DNA of 64,000 nucleotides from Streptomyces abyssomicinicus. GTDB taxonomy: Bacteria > Actinomycetota > Actinomycetes > Streptomycetales > Streptomycetaceae. The notes beneath the pieces are model-generated. The model worked only from the letters and a program-made list of their open reading frames with translations. It searched no databases and was not told where the DNA came from. The stretch covers positions 276,272-340,271 of the forward strand of contig NZ_BBZI01000006.1 of assembly GCF_008974245.1 (NCBI RefSeq), given 5' to 3'. This document shows, piece by piece, positions 54,824 to 63,961 of the stretch. A program made the translations under genes and the position numbers. The stretch's first letter is position 1. Every line of letters begins with the position of its first letter.

Positions 54824-57118
54824 TCACTTCCGGTCGAGCGCCTCCGACCGCGCCAACGCGTCCGGCAGCGGCGCGGCGTGCACCACCGCGAGCCGCTGGG
54901 TCGCACGGGTCAGCGCAACGTACAGGTCGCTCACCCCGAACGCGGCCGGCTCGACCACGACCACGGCGTCGAACTCCAGCCCCTTCGCCCCGCGGGGGTC
55001 CACCAGCACGACCTGCCGGGTCAGATCCGGCAGGGCCGTGACCGGAACCCCGAGGGCCTCCCCCAGTTCCCCGTGCAGCTTCCGAGGCGCGATCACCGCG
55101 AGGCGCCCCTCCTCGGGCGTGAGGTCGCCCACCACCGAGGCGACGACTCCCGGCAGCTCGCCGGAACCGCCCGCCGCGACGGCGAACGGCCGCACCCCCG
55201 TCTCCCGCACCGACCGCGGCGGCTCGAAGCCCGCCACCTCGGCCCGCACCACCGCCGCCGCGACATCCATGATCTCGGCCGGCGTCCGGTAGTTCACTGC
55301 CAGCCGGGTATGCGTCCACCGGTCCTCGACGTATGGCCGCAGGATCCCCTCCCAGGACCCAACCCCCGCCGCCTCCGCGGTCTGCGCCGGGTCGCCCACC
55401 AGCGTCATCGACCGCGTCGGGGACCGCCGCATCAGCAGCCGCCAGGCCATCGGCGACAGTTCCTGCGCCTCGTCCACGATGATGTGCCCGAACGCCCAGG
55501 TGCGGTCCGCGGCGGCCCGCTCCGCGGCGCTGCGGTGGTCGGCCTCCTCGTGCCGCTCGGCGAACCGCTCCGCGTCGATGATGTCCTGCACGCCGAGCAC
55601 CTCGGCGTCCTCGTCGTCCTTGTCCTCGAACTCGTACGTCCGGGAGGCGTAGGCGACGTCCAGCACGCCCTGCGCGTAGGCGATCCGGGCCTGCCGCTCG
55701 CGTGCCGCCCGGTCCCGCGCCGCCCGGTCGTCCTCGCCCAGCAGCTCGGCGGCCTCGTCCAGCAGCGGCACGTCCGCGACGGTCCACTCCGTGGTCACCG
55801 GCCGCCGCACCGCGTCGGCGTCCCGCGGCTCCAGGTAGCCGTCCGGCTCGGCCAGCAGCCGGGCGACCAGCTGCTGCGGGGTGAGCACCGGCCACAGCTC
55901 GTCGATGGCGTCCCACACCGCCGGGTTCTCCGCCAGCTCGTCGCGGATCGCCGAGATGTCGCTGTCGTCCAGCAGGTTGGACCCGTCGTACGGGTCGGTG
56001 CCGATCTGCTCGGCGACGAGCTCGGTGAGCGTGTTGAGCAGGTGGCCCTCGAAGTACTCCCGCGCCAGGTTGTGCGGCAGCCCCGTGGACCGGGCCCGGT
56101 CGCGGGCGACCCGCACCAGGCCCTCGTCGAGCATCACCACCTGACGGTCGTGCTCGACGGCGAGCACCGGGTCCGGCAGCCGCTGGTGGTCGCGGACCAG
56201 CCGCTCCAGCACCTCGGCCGTCTCCGCGCGCCCCTTGACCGCGGCCGCGGCCGGGCTGTCCGCGGCCGTCGCGTGGACGCCGGGGAAGAGTTCGCCGACG
56301 GTGGCCAGCAGCACGCCCGTCTCGCCCAGCGAGGGCAGCACCTCGCCGATGTAGCCGAGGAAGGCCGGGTTGGGGCCGACGATCAGCACCGCGCGCCGCG
56401 CCAGCAGCTCGCGGTGCTCGTAGAGGAGGAAGGCGGCCCGGTGCAGGGCGACCGCCGTCTTGCCGGTGCCGGGGCCTCCCTCGACCACCATCACGCCCTG
56501 GTGGGGGGCGCGGATGATGCGGTCCTGGTCGGCCTGGATGGTGCGCACGATGTCGCCCATCCGGCCGGTGCGGGCCTCGTTGAGGGCGGCCAGCAGCACC
56601 GCGTCGCCGGTCGGGTCCTCGTGGCCGGTGCGCGTGGTGTCGCCGAGGTCGAGGATCTCGTCGTGCACGGCGGTGACCCTGCGGCCCTGGCTGGAGATGT
56701 GCCGCCGGCGGCGCAGCCCCATCGGGGTGTGCCCGGTGGCCAGGTAGAACGGGCGGGCCACGTCCGCCCGCCAGTCGATCAGCAGCGGCGTGCGCTCGGC
56801 GTCGTCCTCCCGGATGCCGACGCGGCCGATGTGATGGGTCACGCCGTCGGTCAGGTCGATCCGGCCGAAGCAGAGCGAGCCCTCCACCGCGTCCAGCACG
56901 GCGAGCATGCCGGAGCGTTCGGCGACCAGGATGTCGCGTTCCAGCCGGGCCTGCATGGGGGTGGCCCCCCGGCCCAGCGCCTCCCGCACGGCGGCCTCCG
57001 CCTCGTCCCGCAGTGCCTCGATCCGCCCGTAGAGGCCGTCGACGAATTCCTGTTCGCCGCGCAGTTCGAGGTCGTCCCCGGTGTCCTGCCCTTGCTTGTT
57101 CGACCGCGCGCTTGACAA
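54824..57118 (-). CDS. HelR/HelD-like superfamily 1 ATPase
   Basis: A 764-residue UvrD-like motor protein of the HelD/HelR group. These bind RNA polymerase, pull it off stalled complexes and in Streptomyces can displace rifampicin. An N-terminal coiled-coil arm (ELRGEQEFVDGLYGRIEALR onward) precedes Walker A EGGPGTGKTAV and Walker B HIIVDEAQELSP. Also seen are LVGDPAQT and the late motif GLEFDAVVVVEP. The start is most likely TTG (57118), because AGGAG lies 5 bases before it. That AGGAG overlaps the earlier in-frame GTG (57124). Follows uppS but is separated by its terminator. Confidence 0.85.
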   Translation of the reverse strand: MSSARSNKQGQDTGDDLELRGEQEFVDGLYGRIEALRDEAEAAVREALGRGATPMQARLERDILVAERSGMLAVLDAVEGSLCFGRIDLTDGVTHHIGRVGIREDDAERTPLLIDWRADVARPFYLATGHTPMGLRRRRHISSQGRRVTAVHDEILDLGDTTRTGHEDPTGDAVLLAALNEARTGRMGDIVRTIQADQDRIIRAPHQGVMVVEGGPGTGKTAVALHRAAFLLYEHRELLARRAVLIVGPNPAFLGYIGEVLPSLGETGVLLATVGELFPGVHATAADSPAAAAVKGRAETAEVLERLVRDHQRLPDPVLAVEHDRQVVMLDEGLVRVARDRARSTGLPHNLAREYFEGHLLNTLTELVAEQIGTDPYDGSNLLDDSDISAIRDELAENPAVWDAIDELWPVLTPQQLVARLLAEPDGYLEPRDADAVRRPVTTEWTVADVPLLDEAAELLGEDDRAARDRAARERQARIAYAQGVLDVAYASRTYEFEDKDDEDAEVLGVQDIIDAERFAERHEEADHRSAAERAAADRTWAFGHIIVDEAQELSPMAWRLLMRRSPTRSMTLVGDPAQTAEAAGVGSWEGILRPYVEDRWTHTRLAVNYRTPAEIMDVAAAVVRAEVAGFEPPRSVRETGVRPFAVAAGGSGELPGVVASVVGDLTPEEGRLAVIAPRKLHGELGEALGVPVTALPDLTRQVVLVDPRGAKGLEFDAVVVVEPAAFGVSDLYVALTRATQRLAVVHAAPLPDALARSEALDRK

Positions 57119-57148
57119 TTCCACTCCTGCCCGGATAAGCTTTGCTTA

Positions 57149-57189
57149 GCAATTGAACTGACTCGCCCCATAGCTGAGTCGTGAATTGC
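57149..57189. promoter_or_regulatory. Compound inverted repeat in the HelR-like gene leader
   Basis: Outer arms GCAATT (57149-57154) and AATTGC (57184-57189), inner arms GACTC (57160-57164) and GAGTC (57176-57180). A further small repeat TAAGC / GCTTA lies at 57136-57148. All within 75 bases of the start and AT-richer than the surroundings; it should contain the promoter and a regulator site. Confidence 0.45.
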
Positions 57190-57203
57190 CCAAGATACCA
57201 AAA

Positions 57204-57240
57204 GAGAAATCCCCCGGGCGAATCGCCCGGGGGATTTCTC
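57204..57240 (-). terminator. Intrinsic terminator of uppS
   Basis: Perfect 17-bp stem (57204-57220 with 57224-57240) and a 3-base loop. Read on the minus strand the stem is followed by TTTTGG, so it has a U tract, unusual for this genome. It begins 17 bases after the uppS stop. Confidence 0.9.
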
Positions 57241-57257
57241 GTGTGCGCTCCCGCACC

Positions 57258-58043
57258 TCACGGCCTTCGCGCGCGGGGGACCCGCTCCGCGTACTCCTCG
57301 CAGGCCCGCCACAGGTGACGCCGGTCGAAGTCCGGCCAGAGCACGTCCTGGAACACCAGCTGTGCATGGCCGGCCTGCCAGAGCAGGTAGTTGGAGACGC
57401 GCCGTTCGCCGCTCGGCCGCAGGAGCAGGTCGACGTCGGGCATGTCCGGGTGGTAGAGGTGCGCCGCCACCGTCTCCTCGGTTATCTCCGCCGGGTCCAG
57501 CCTTCCCGCCGCGACCTCGACGGCCATCGCCCTGGCCGCGTCGGCCATTTCCGCCCGGCCGCCGTAGTTGACGCAGAAGTAGAGCGTCATGGCGTCGTTG
57601 TCCCGGGTTCGTTCCTCGGCGACCTGGAGTTCCTGGACGACGGTCCGCCACACGGCGGGCATCCGGCCGACCCAGCGGATCCGGACGCCGAGCGCGTCCA
57701 TGGCGTCGCGCCGCCGCCGGATCACCGCCGGGTCGAAATTCATCAGGAACCGCACCTCGTCCGGGGAACGCTTCCAGTTCTCCGTGGAGAAGGCGTACAG
57801 GGAGAGATTCCGGACGCCGAGTTCCAGGCAGCCGGCGAGCACCTCCAGGATGACGTCCGCCCCCGCCCGGTGCCCCTCGCTGCGCGGCAGTCCGCGCTGC
57901 GCGGCCCACCGCCCGTTGCCGTCCATCAGCACGGCCACGTGGCCGGGCGTCAGCCCGTCCGGCAGCACCGGCGGGCGGACGCCGGACGGGTGGGGCTCGG
58001 GCGTCGCGTACGGACGCCGCGGCGAGGGCGGGGGCGGGGTCAT
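57258..58043 (-). CDS. uppS: Isoprenyl (undecaprenyl-type) diphosphate synthase
   Basis: A 261-residue cis-prenyltransferase adding isopentenyl units to an allylic diphosphate, usually giving undecaprenyl diphosphate for cell-wall carriers. Catalytic Asp lies in AVLMDGNGRWA. Further marks are EGHRAGADV, LYAFSTENWKRS and LLRPSGERRVSNYLLWQ. A Pro-rich head of about 33 residues is not conserved. Streptomycetes often have two such enzymes; a shorter-chain product is possible. ATG 58043 begins MTPPPPSP. Tandem with the S8 gene, 71 bases from its end. Confidence 0.94.
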   Translation of the reverse strand: MTPPPPSPRRPYATPEPHPSGVRPPVLPDGLTPGHVAVLMDGNGRWAAQRGLPRSEGHRAGADVILEVLAGCLELGVRNLSLYAFSTENWKRSPDEVRFLMNFDPAVIRRRRDAMDALGVRIRWVGRMPAVWRTVVQELQVAEERTRDNDAMTLYFCVNYGGRAEMADAARAMAVEVAAGRLDPAEITEETVAAHLYHPDMPDVDLLLRPSGERRVSNYLLWQAGHAQLVFQDVLWPDFDRRHLWRACEEYAERVPRARRP

Positions 58044-58114
58044 CGGACGTGGTCTCCTGGAGGTGCTCGGGGGCGTGCGTGCCCGGACCGGTGGGCCGGC
58101 GCCGGTGAAACCGG

Positions 58115-61100
58115 TCAGCCGGTGCTGGTGAAGGTGACGGTGAGATTCTCACTCAACGACTGGGAGCCGCTGACGGACCAGTTGAACGCGGTGGCTCCGT
58201 CCGGGTTCTCCACTCCGATCACCGCGTACGCCCCCTGCGCGCCGATGGTGTCCGCGAGGTCCCGGTAGTGGAAGGTGACCGTGCCGTCCGCGCCCAGCGC
58301 CGCCTGGAAGGTGACGGGGCCGTCGCCGGCGAAGAACTGCGCGTCGCGCCACTCCACCACGAACCGCCGGCCGCTTCCCTCGCCGACGACACCGGTCCAC
58401 ACCGAACTGCCCTCGTCCAGGAGGAGATCGTCCCAGAAGGGGTAGATCCCGCCGTCGGGCTGGTTCGGGTTGGGCAGTTCCGTCCCGTTCCAGCCGGCCG
58501 CCGAGCCGTCGAAGGAGAGCACGCCGTTGACGGAGATGGTCACCTCGTCCGCCGAGGTCCCCCGGAAGGGGAACGCGAAGGGCAGGTCGACCGTGGTCCC
58601 GCCCTCGTCCCCGGTGAGGTCGACGCGGGTGTCGACCGGGAGCGGCGGCCCGGTGGTGGCGTCACAGCTCCAGCCGCCCTCCACCCGCTCGGCCAGGGTG
58701 AAGTCCGCCCGTTCGTCCCCGTCCACCGTGATGGTGCGCGAGGTCCTGAGGGAGCAACCCCACGCGTCCACCGTGAGGGTGAGCTCGCCGACCGGGACCA
58801 TGGTCATCCGGTAGGTCCCGTCCGCGCCGGTCACCGTCTCGAGGTGCGGGCCCTGCGGGGAGCTGATCCTCGCCGCCACGACGGGGTTGCCCTGGTGGTC
58901 GGTCACCGTGCCCGACACGACGTTGCGGTCGAGATCGAAGTCGACCTCCCGCTCGGGGCCGGCCCCGTCCAGCGTCATCTCCTCGATGACGTAGGCGTAC
59001 TCCTCGGCCCAGGCCACCACCTGGTGGTCGCCGTACGGGACGGGCAGCGAGTAGGTGCCGTCCGGACCGCTCGACGCGTACAGGGTGGTCTGCCCTCCCT
59101 CATGGCTGGAGAGGACCATGACGTCCTCGACCGGCGCGCCGGAGTCGTGGTCGGTGACCCGTCCGTGGATCCTGCCCGGCAGGTGCACGCGGAACGCGGT
59201 GCCCGACCGCAGCCACGGCTTGTTGGCGTTCAGCGGGACGGCGTCCTCGCCGGTCGCGTCCTCCATGCCGGCGGTCGCCGAGGCGCCGCGGGCGGCGTCG
59301 CTCTCGCCGAGGTCGACGTACTCGAAGCCGACCGCGCCGCTCTCGTGCAGCACCGCCTGGACGGTGATGCGCTCCTGGGTGCCGTAGATCAGGGCGTCGC
59401 GCCACTCGACGGCGAACCGCCGGTCGGGCGCGCTGCCCTCGACGCCGGTGCGGATCGAGGCGGAGGCGTCGATCACCAGGTCGTCCCAGAACGGCAGCAC
59501 GGCCGCGTTCGGCTTGCCGCCGTGCGGCAGGGGCACGTTGATCGGCATGGTGGCGGCCGCGGTGAAGCTCAGGAAGCCGTTGGTGCCGACGTACGCCTGG
59601 GAGTAGGTCTCGCCGTAGAAGGGGAAGGCGAACGGCAGGTCGATCCGGCCCGCCTCGTCGTCCCCGGTGAGGGCGATGGCCGAGGTGCCGGCCACCGGGT
59701 CGGGGGCGGCTCCGTAACAGGCCTGGCCGAACTTGTCGGTGCGCGGCGGCGCCGCCACGTCGACCGAGGTGTCCGCGTCCCGCATGGTGATCCTGGTGTT
59801 CAGCGGCATGGTGCAGCCCGCCGCGGTGCCGCCGATCCGGTAGCTGCCGGCCGGGATCTTCTCGAACCGGAAGCGCCCCTGGCCGTCGCTCTCCACCGGC
59901 GAGAGGGGGACGTCGGTCAGCCGCACCTGCGCGCCCACCACGGGCACCCCGGCGGTGTCCACGACCCGTCCGGCGAGGGTGTGCCGGGACATGACGGCCA
60001 GCGGCAGGGTCAGTTCGGTGGCGGCGCCGGCGGTCACGGTGAAGTTCCGTGAGGCCTCGTGCAGTCCGAAGGCGCTGGTGGTGACCTGGTAGGACCCGGC
60101 CTGGAGCACCAGCCGGGCCACGCCGTCGCTGCTGGTGGTGGTGTACCTGCGGCGGCCCGAGTCGCCGGTCACGGTCACCGGGGCGCCGACGACCCGGCTG
60201 CCGTCGTCGGCCTGGGTCACGGTCAGCTCCAGCGTGCCGAGCGGCTCGTCGGGGACGGCCGCCAGCGCGGCGGGGACGTTCAGGCGGCCGGCGCCCCAGA
60301 CGCCGTCGGTGCCGGCGTCGCCGCCGCACGAGGTGTCGTCCACGTCGGTCGCCGACTCCTGGAGGACCCGCCAGGTGCTCTCGATGTCGCCGAACATCTG
60401 CGGCGCGTACGACCACAGCAGCGCGACCGTGCCCGCCACGTGCGGCGCGGCCATCGAGGTGCCCCGGTTGGTCACGTAGCCGCCGCCCTTGGCGGCGGAC
60501 AGGATCTCGTCACCGGGGGCCGCGATGTCGGGCCGGACCGTGGAGGTGTCCGAACCGCGGCTGGAGAAGTCGGTGATCGCGTGGTCCGCGGCGTAGGCGG
60601 CGACGGAGAAGGTGGACGCGTAGTCCGCCGGCGAGCCCATGGTGGAGCAGTCGGGCCCCTCGTTGCCGGCCGAGAACACCGCGAAGATGCCGACCTCGGT
60701 CCAGCGCTGGACGATCTCCTCGTAGAAGGGGTCGTGGACGCTGGTTCCCCAGGAGTTGTTGACGATGTTCGGGGCCATCTCCGGGCGCGGGTTCTGCCCG
60801 TTGACGTCGGTGGGCGCGATGATCCATTCGCCGGAGGAGAGCAGCGACTCCGAGGTGCAGGAGCCGCCTTCGCAGCCCTTGGCGGCGATCCAGGTCGCCC
60901 CGGGGGCCACACCGATCCGGTGCGGGCCGCCGCCGGCCATGGTGCCCATGGTGTGGGTGCCGTGGCCCTGGTTGTCGCACGGCCCGGAGGTCGCCCCGCA
61001 GATGCCGGCCGGGTCGAACCAGTTGTAGTCGTGGCTGAAGGTGCCGTCGCCGCGGTTGCCCCGGTAGTTGCCCGCCAGCGCCTCGTGGTCGAGGCGGACG

Positions 61101-61726
61101 CCGGTGTCGATGTTGGCGACCACCACGCCCTCGCCGCGGGTCCCGGAGTCCGCCCATGCCTGCGGGGCGCCGATGTCGGCGACGCCCCAGGCGGTCTCGT
61201 CCTCCTCGGCCCCCGCCTGCCCGGCGTCCTCGACGCCCTCGGCGCCGGTCAGCCGGATGTCGGCCACCTGGCGGACCTCCTCGACCGACGGCAGGGCGGC
61301 GATCTTCTCGGCCAGCCGCTCGTCGCCCTGCTCGACGCGCACCGTGTTGATGATCCAGTGCGAGTCGTGCGCGACCTTCTCCTCGGCCAGCAGGCCCACC
61401 ACGTCGCGCTGGCTCCGTTCGGCGACGCGGACCAGGTCGGCCCGGCCGCGCCCGGTGCGCTTGGCGTGGTCCTCGATGCGGGCGAGGCCCGACAGGTCGG
61501 CCTTCTCCTTCATCACGACGTAGAAGTCCGCGGGCCCCTTGGCCAGGCGGTCCTTCAGCGACTCGGCGATCTTGTCCTCGGGCGCGGCGGCGGCCTCGGC
61601 CTTCGTGTCCGGCGCCGGGGCGGCGGAGGCGGTGACCGGCGGCAGGGCCAGCGCGGTGACGAGCAGGGCCAGGGCGGCCCGCAGCAGCGGGGCGGGTCTC
61701 GCCCGGCCGCGGGGTGGCTTCAACAC
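58115..61726 (-). CDS. Secreted S8 subtilisin-like protease with duplicated C-terminal modules
   Basis: A 1203-residue exported protease. Signal peptide about 1-35 (LLVTALALPPVTASAAP), an I9-type propeptide to about 165, then the S8 domain with D207 (VANIDTGV), H255 (QGHGTHT) and S424 (NRGTSMAAPHVAG). Beyond residue 515 come carboxypeptidase-regulatory-like beta domains. A module with LPFAFPF, PFWDDL and VEWRDA occurs twice (about 690-850 and 1045-1195). The GTG (61726) follows AGGAGAAACC. Upstream lies a second protease of the M4 class, possibly a functional pair. Confidence 0.94.
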   Translation of the reverse strand: MLKPPRGRARPAPLLRAALALLVTALALPPVTASAAPAPDTKAEAAAAPEDKIAESLKDRLAKGPADFYVVMKEKADLSGLARIEDHAKRTGRGRADLVRVAERSQRDVVGLLAEEKVAHDSHWIINTVRVEQGDERLAEKIAALPSVEEVRQVADIRLTGAEGVEDAGQAGAEEDETAWGVADIGAPQAWADSGTRGEGVVVANIDTGVRLDHEALAGNYRGNRGDGTFSHDYNWFDPAGICGATSGPCDNQGHGTHTMGTMAGGGPHRIGVAPGATWIAAKGCEGGSCTSESLLSSGEWIIAPTDVNGQNPRPEMAPNIVNNSWGTSVHDPFYEEIVQRWTEVGIFAVFSAGNEGPDCSTMGSPADYASTFSVAAYAADHAITDFSSRGSDTSTVRPDIAAPGDEILSAAKGGGYVTNRGTSMAAPHVAGTVALLWSYAPQMFGDIESTWRVLQESATDVDDTSCGGDAGTDGVWGAGRLNVPAALAAVPDEPLGTLELTVTQADDGSRVVGAPVTVTGDSGRRRYTTTSSDGVARLVLQAGSYQVTTSAFGLHEASRNFTVTAGAATELTLPLAVMSRHTLAGRVVDTAGVPVVGAQVRLTDVPLSPVESDGQGRFRFEKIPAGSYRIGGTAAGCTMPLNTRITMRDADTSVDVAAPPRTDKFGQACYGAAPDPVAGTSAIALTGDDEAGRIDLPFAFPFYGETYSQAYVGTNGFLSFTAAATMPINVPLPHGGKPNAAVLPFWDDLVIDASASIRTGVEGSAPDRRFAVEWRDALIYGTQERITVQAVLHESGAVGFEYVDLGESDAARGASATAGMEDATGEDAVPLNANKPWLRSGTAFRVHLPGRIHGRVTDHDSGAPVEDVMVLSSHEGGQTTLYASSGPDGTYSLPVPYGDHQVVAWAEEYAYVIEEMTLDGAGPEREVDFDLDRNVVSGTVTDHQGNPVVAARISSPQGPHLETVTGADGTYRMTMVPVGELTLTVDAWGCSLRTSRTITVDGDERADFTLAERVEGGWSCDATTGPPLPVDTRVDLTGDEGGTTVDLPFAFPFRGTSADEVTISVNGVLSFDGSAAGWNGTELPNPNQPDGGIYPFWDDLLLDEGSSVWTGVVGEGSGRRFVVEWRDAQFFAGDGPVTFQAALGADGTVTFHYRDLADTIGAQGAYAVIGVENPDGATAFNWSVSGSQSLSENLTVTFTSTG

Positions 61727-61782
61727 GGTTTCTCCTAGACGGACTTGCGGCACGACGCCCCGGGCCGGGGCGCGACACGGCA

Positions 61783-61819
61783 CACCGCCGCCGGGCGCGG
61801 GTGGCGCGCGGCGGCGGTG
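61783..61819 (-). terminator. Terminator of the second M4 protease gene
   Basis: CACCGCCGCC (61783-61792) pairs with GGCGGCGGTG (61810-61819); the 17-base loop holds a further GC stem. It lies between the M4 stop and the S8 start. Confidence 0.7.
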
Positions 61820-61852
61820 CGGGGTGGGTGGATCAGCGGAGCGGGACCGGGC

Positions 61853-63961
61853 TCATCGTCCGGGGATGTTCTCCACCTGGTCGTTCATGTGGTCCAGGGC
61901 CGTGTCGCCGTCGAGGCCGATGGTGTCCCGGTAGCCCGCGGCGGGCCAGCGGACCTGGACGGACTGGGCGAGCGCGCCGCCGCCCTCCTGGGCGAGGTCG
62001 GCGCGGGCGACCGCGTCGAAGAAGTGGTCGATGGCCGCGATGTCGGCATCGGACACCACCGGCGGCTCGCCCTCCTGCTCACCGCTCGCCCACATGAACA
62101 ACGGGTTGAGCTGCATCAGGAGCATGCCGAGCTCGGTGCGCAGCGCCTCGTCCTCGTTGATCAGCGGGTCGAGCCGCGGGCTGTCCTCGTTGTACAGCTC
62201 CACGTAGTAGGCGACCGCGGGCTCGGCGGTCGGCAGCACGTCGCGGGCCCGGTACAGGGTCGACCGGATCTCCGCCTCCTTCGGTCCGTCCGCGGCGTAG
62301 TCCACCGTGCTCAGGCCGGCGCCCATCACGCAGGAGCAGTTGTCACCGCTGTTCGAGGCGGGGGTGTCGGACTCGACGCCGACCTCGGACCAGGCGACCG
62401 CGACGACCTCGCTCTCCCAGGAGCCCTTGCCGTACAGGCGCCAGGCGGCCGCGATGGTGGCGTTGCGGGCGTCGGCGAAGGTGGCCTGCGGGTACAGGAA
62501 GTCCGTCAGCGCCGCGTACCAGATCTTCTCGGTCTCGCCCCGGTCCGCGGAGCCCTTGAACGCCTTGTAGAAGGCGTGGTTGGGGATGCCGCTGTTGTGG
62601 TGCACGCCGCCGCCGTCGCCGCACTGGGCCTCGTAGTCCCGCATGTGCGCGGGCTGGTCGTGCTTGCCCGGGTCGGCCATGCTGCGGATGGCGCCCATCG
62701 GGAGGTCGGCGCCCATCAGCCAGTCGTTGCTGCCCCGGACGTCCCTCTCGACCATCTCGCCGAAGACGTCGGAGAAGCTCTCGTTGAGCGCGCCCGACTG
62801 GTCCTGGTAGTCGAGCCCGCCACTGAGATCGGTGACGGCGTGGGTGAGTTCGTGGGCGGTGACGTCGATGGACGTCATGTCGTCACCGAAGATCATCTTC
62901 TCGCCGTCCCAGAAGGCGTTCTCGAGCGCCTCGTCGGGATCCTCGCGGTACCGGACACCGCTGACCAGGGTGGCGCCCGCGTTGTCGTAGCTGTCGCGGT
63001 TGTGCGAGTCCTTGAAGTACTCGTAGGTGGCGCCGGTGTACTGGTAGGCGTAGTTGACGTCCGCGACCTGGGAGGCGTCGGCGCCTTCCGAGCGGGCCAG
63101 CGGGGCCGGCCAGTCGTCGGTGTGCGCGAAGTCGTGGACCATGCGCTTGAGCGCGTGGCGGGTGCGGTCCTCCACGTCCAGCACGCCCCGGCCGGCGAGG
63201 GCGTCCACGAAGTAGACCTGGGATATCTGCCGCGCGTCGTCCATCAGCCAGACGTGCCAGACGAGTTCGGGTGCGGCGCCCTCCGTCCGGCCCTCGCGCA
63301 CGTAGAGGACGGGCTCCTCGACCAGGCGGGCCTCCGGCAGGGCGGCGCGCGCCTGGGCGGTGGCGGCGTCCGCGTCGACGGACGGCTCGGTCGGCGCGTT
63401 CTCCAGGCCCGGCTTGAAGGCGTTGGTGACGGACCAGACCTCCTTGCCGGTCGGGTCCAGGTGGACGCCCAGGCGGCCCTGGTAGACCGGGACGCCGTCG
63501 ACGACCTGCTCGTACCAGTGGTCGAGCTCGGTCACCCCGGGTCCGGCCCTGCGCGCGGAGGAGCCGGCGCGCGTGCGCTCGGCGTCCTTGCGGAGGTAGG
63601 GAGTGGGGTCGGTGCGGGAGACCAGGCCGGTCTGCTTGCGCAGCCACGCCTCGGCGTCACCGGGGAAGGCGCTCTCCAGCAGCACGGTGGACGGGGTGCC
63701 CGTCCTGGCGTTCCAGGTCGCGGCGGCCTTGCCGCCCTCGGGGCCCTTCAGCCGCCCGAGGGCCCGCTCGGCCGCCGGGTCACGGTGCTGGGCGCCCTTG
63801 CCGGGCACGGCGGACGGGTCCTGGGGCGCGGCCGAGGCGGCCGTGGGCATCAGCAGTCCGGCGGTCAGCAGGGTGGACAGCGCGGCCGCGCTCCTGCGCG
63901 GCGCTCCCGTCCGGACCGGACGGCCGGAGCGGAGGAGCAGGAGTCCGGCCGACGCGCCCAC
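61853..63961 (-). CDS. Secreted M4 metallopeptidase, long form (5' end uncertain)
   Basis: Numbered from a GTG at 63961, 702 residues. The signal-like part is RRSAAALSTLLTAGLLMPTAASAAP. Then an FTP/PepSY propeptide, and the catalytic domain with H370, E371 and H374 (HELTHAVT) and E394 (GALNESFSD). VHHNSGIPNHAFY supplies the second His. After the normal end there are about 170 extra residues including paired cysteines (DNCSCVM). The GTG lacks a good ribosome site. The frame stays open and hydrophobic to the window edge, so the true start may lie beyond 64000. Confidence 0.9.
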   Translation of the reverse strand: MGASAGLLLLRSGRPVRTGAPRRSAAALSTLLTAGLLMPTAASAAPQDPSAVPGKGAQHRDPAAERALGRLKGPEGGKAAATWNARTGTPSTVLLESAFPGDAEAWLRKQTGLVSRTDPTPYLRKDAERTRAGSSARRAGPGVTELDHWYEQVVDGVPVYQGRLGVHLDPTGKEVWSVTNAFKPGLENAPTEPSVDADAATAQARAALPEARLVEEPVLYVREGRTEGAAPELVWHVWLMDDARQISQVYFVDALAGRGVLDVEDRTRHALKRMVHDFAHTDDWPAPLARSEGADASQVADVNYAYQYTGATYEYFKDSHNRDSYDNAGATLVSGVRYREDPDEALENAFWDGEKMIFGDDMTSIDVTAHELTHAVTDLSGGLDYQDQSGALNESFSDVFGEMVERDVRGSNDWLMGADLPMGAIRSMADPGKHDQPAHMRDYEAQCGDGGGVHHNSGIPNHAFYKAFKGSADRGETEKIWYAALTDFLYPQATFADARNATIAAAWRLYGKGSWESEVVAVAWSEVGVESDTPASNSGDNCSCVMGAGLSTVDYAADGPKEAEIRSTLYRARDVLPTAEPAVAYYVELYNEDSPRLDPLINEDEALRTELGMLLMQLNPLFMWASGEQEGEPPVVSDADIAAIDHFFDAVARADLAQEGGGALAQSVQVRWPAAGYRDTIGLDGDTALDHMNDQVENIPGR

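Noticed and set aside
54824..57118. Phage-defence helicase
   Set aside because: The SF1 ATPase has the HelD/HelR layout with an N-terminal arm and no nuclease or defence partner nearby.
57136..57189. tRNA or small RNA gene between uppS and the HelR-like gene
   Set aside because: Symmetric elements exist, but there is no cloverleaf, anticodon stem or TTCGAATC-like T arm; better read as promoter/operator.
57119..57240. Rifampicin-associated element upstream of the HelR-like gene
   Set aside because: I looked for a GC-rich 19-bp inverted repeat of that type near the promoter and saw none; the only perfect hairpin is the uppS terminator.
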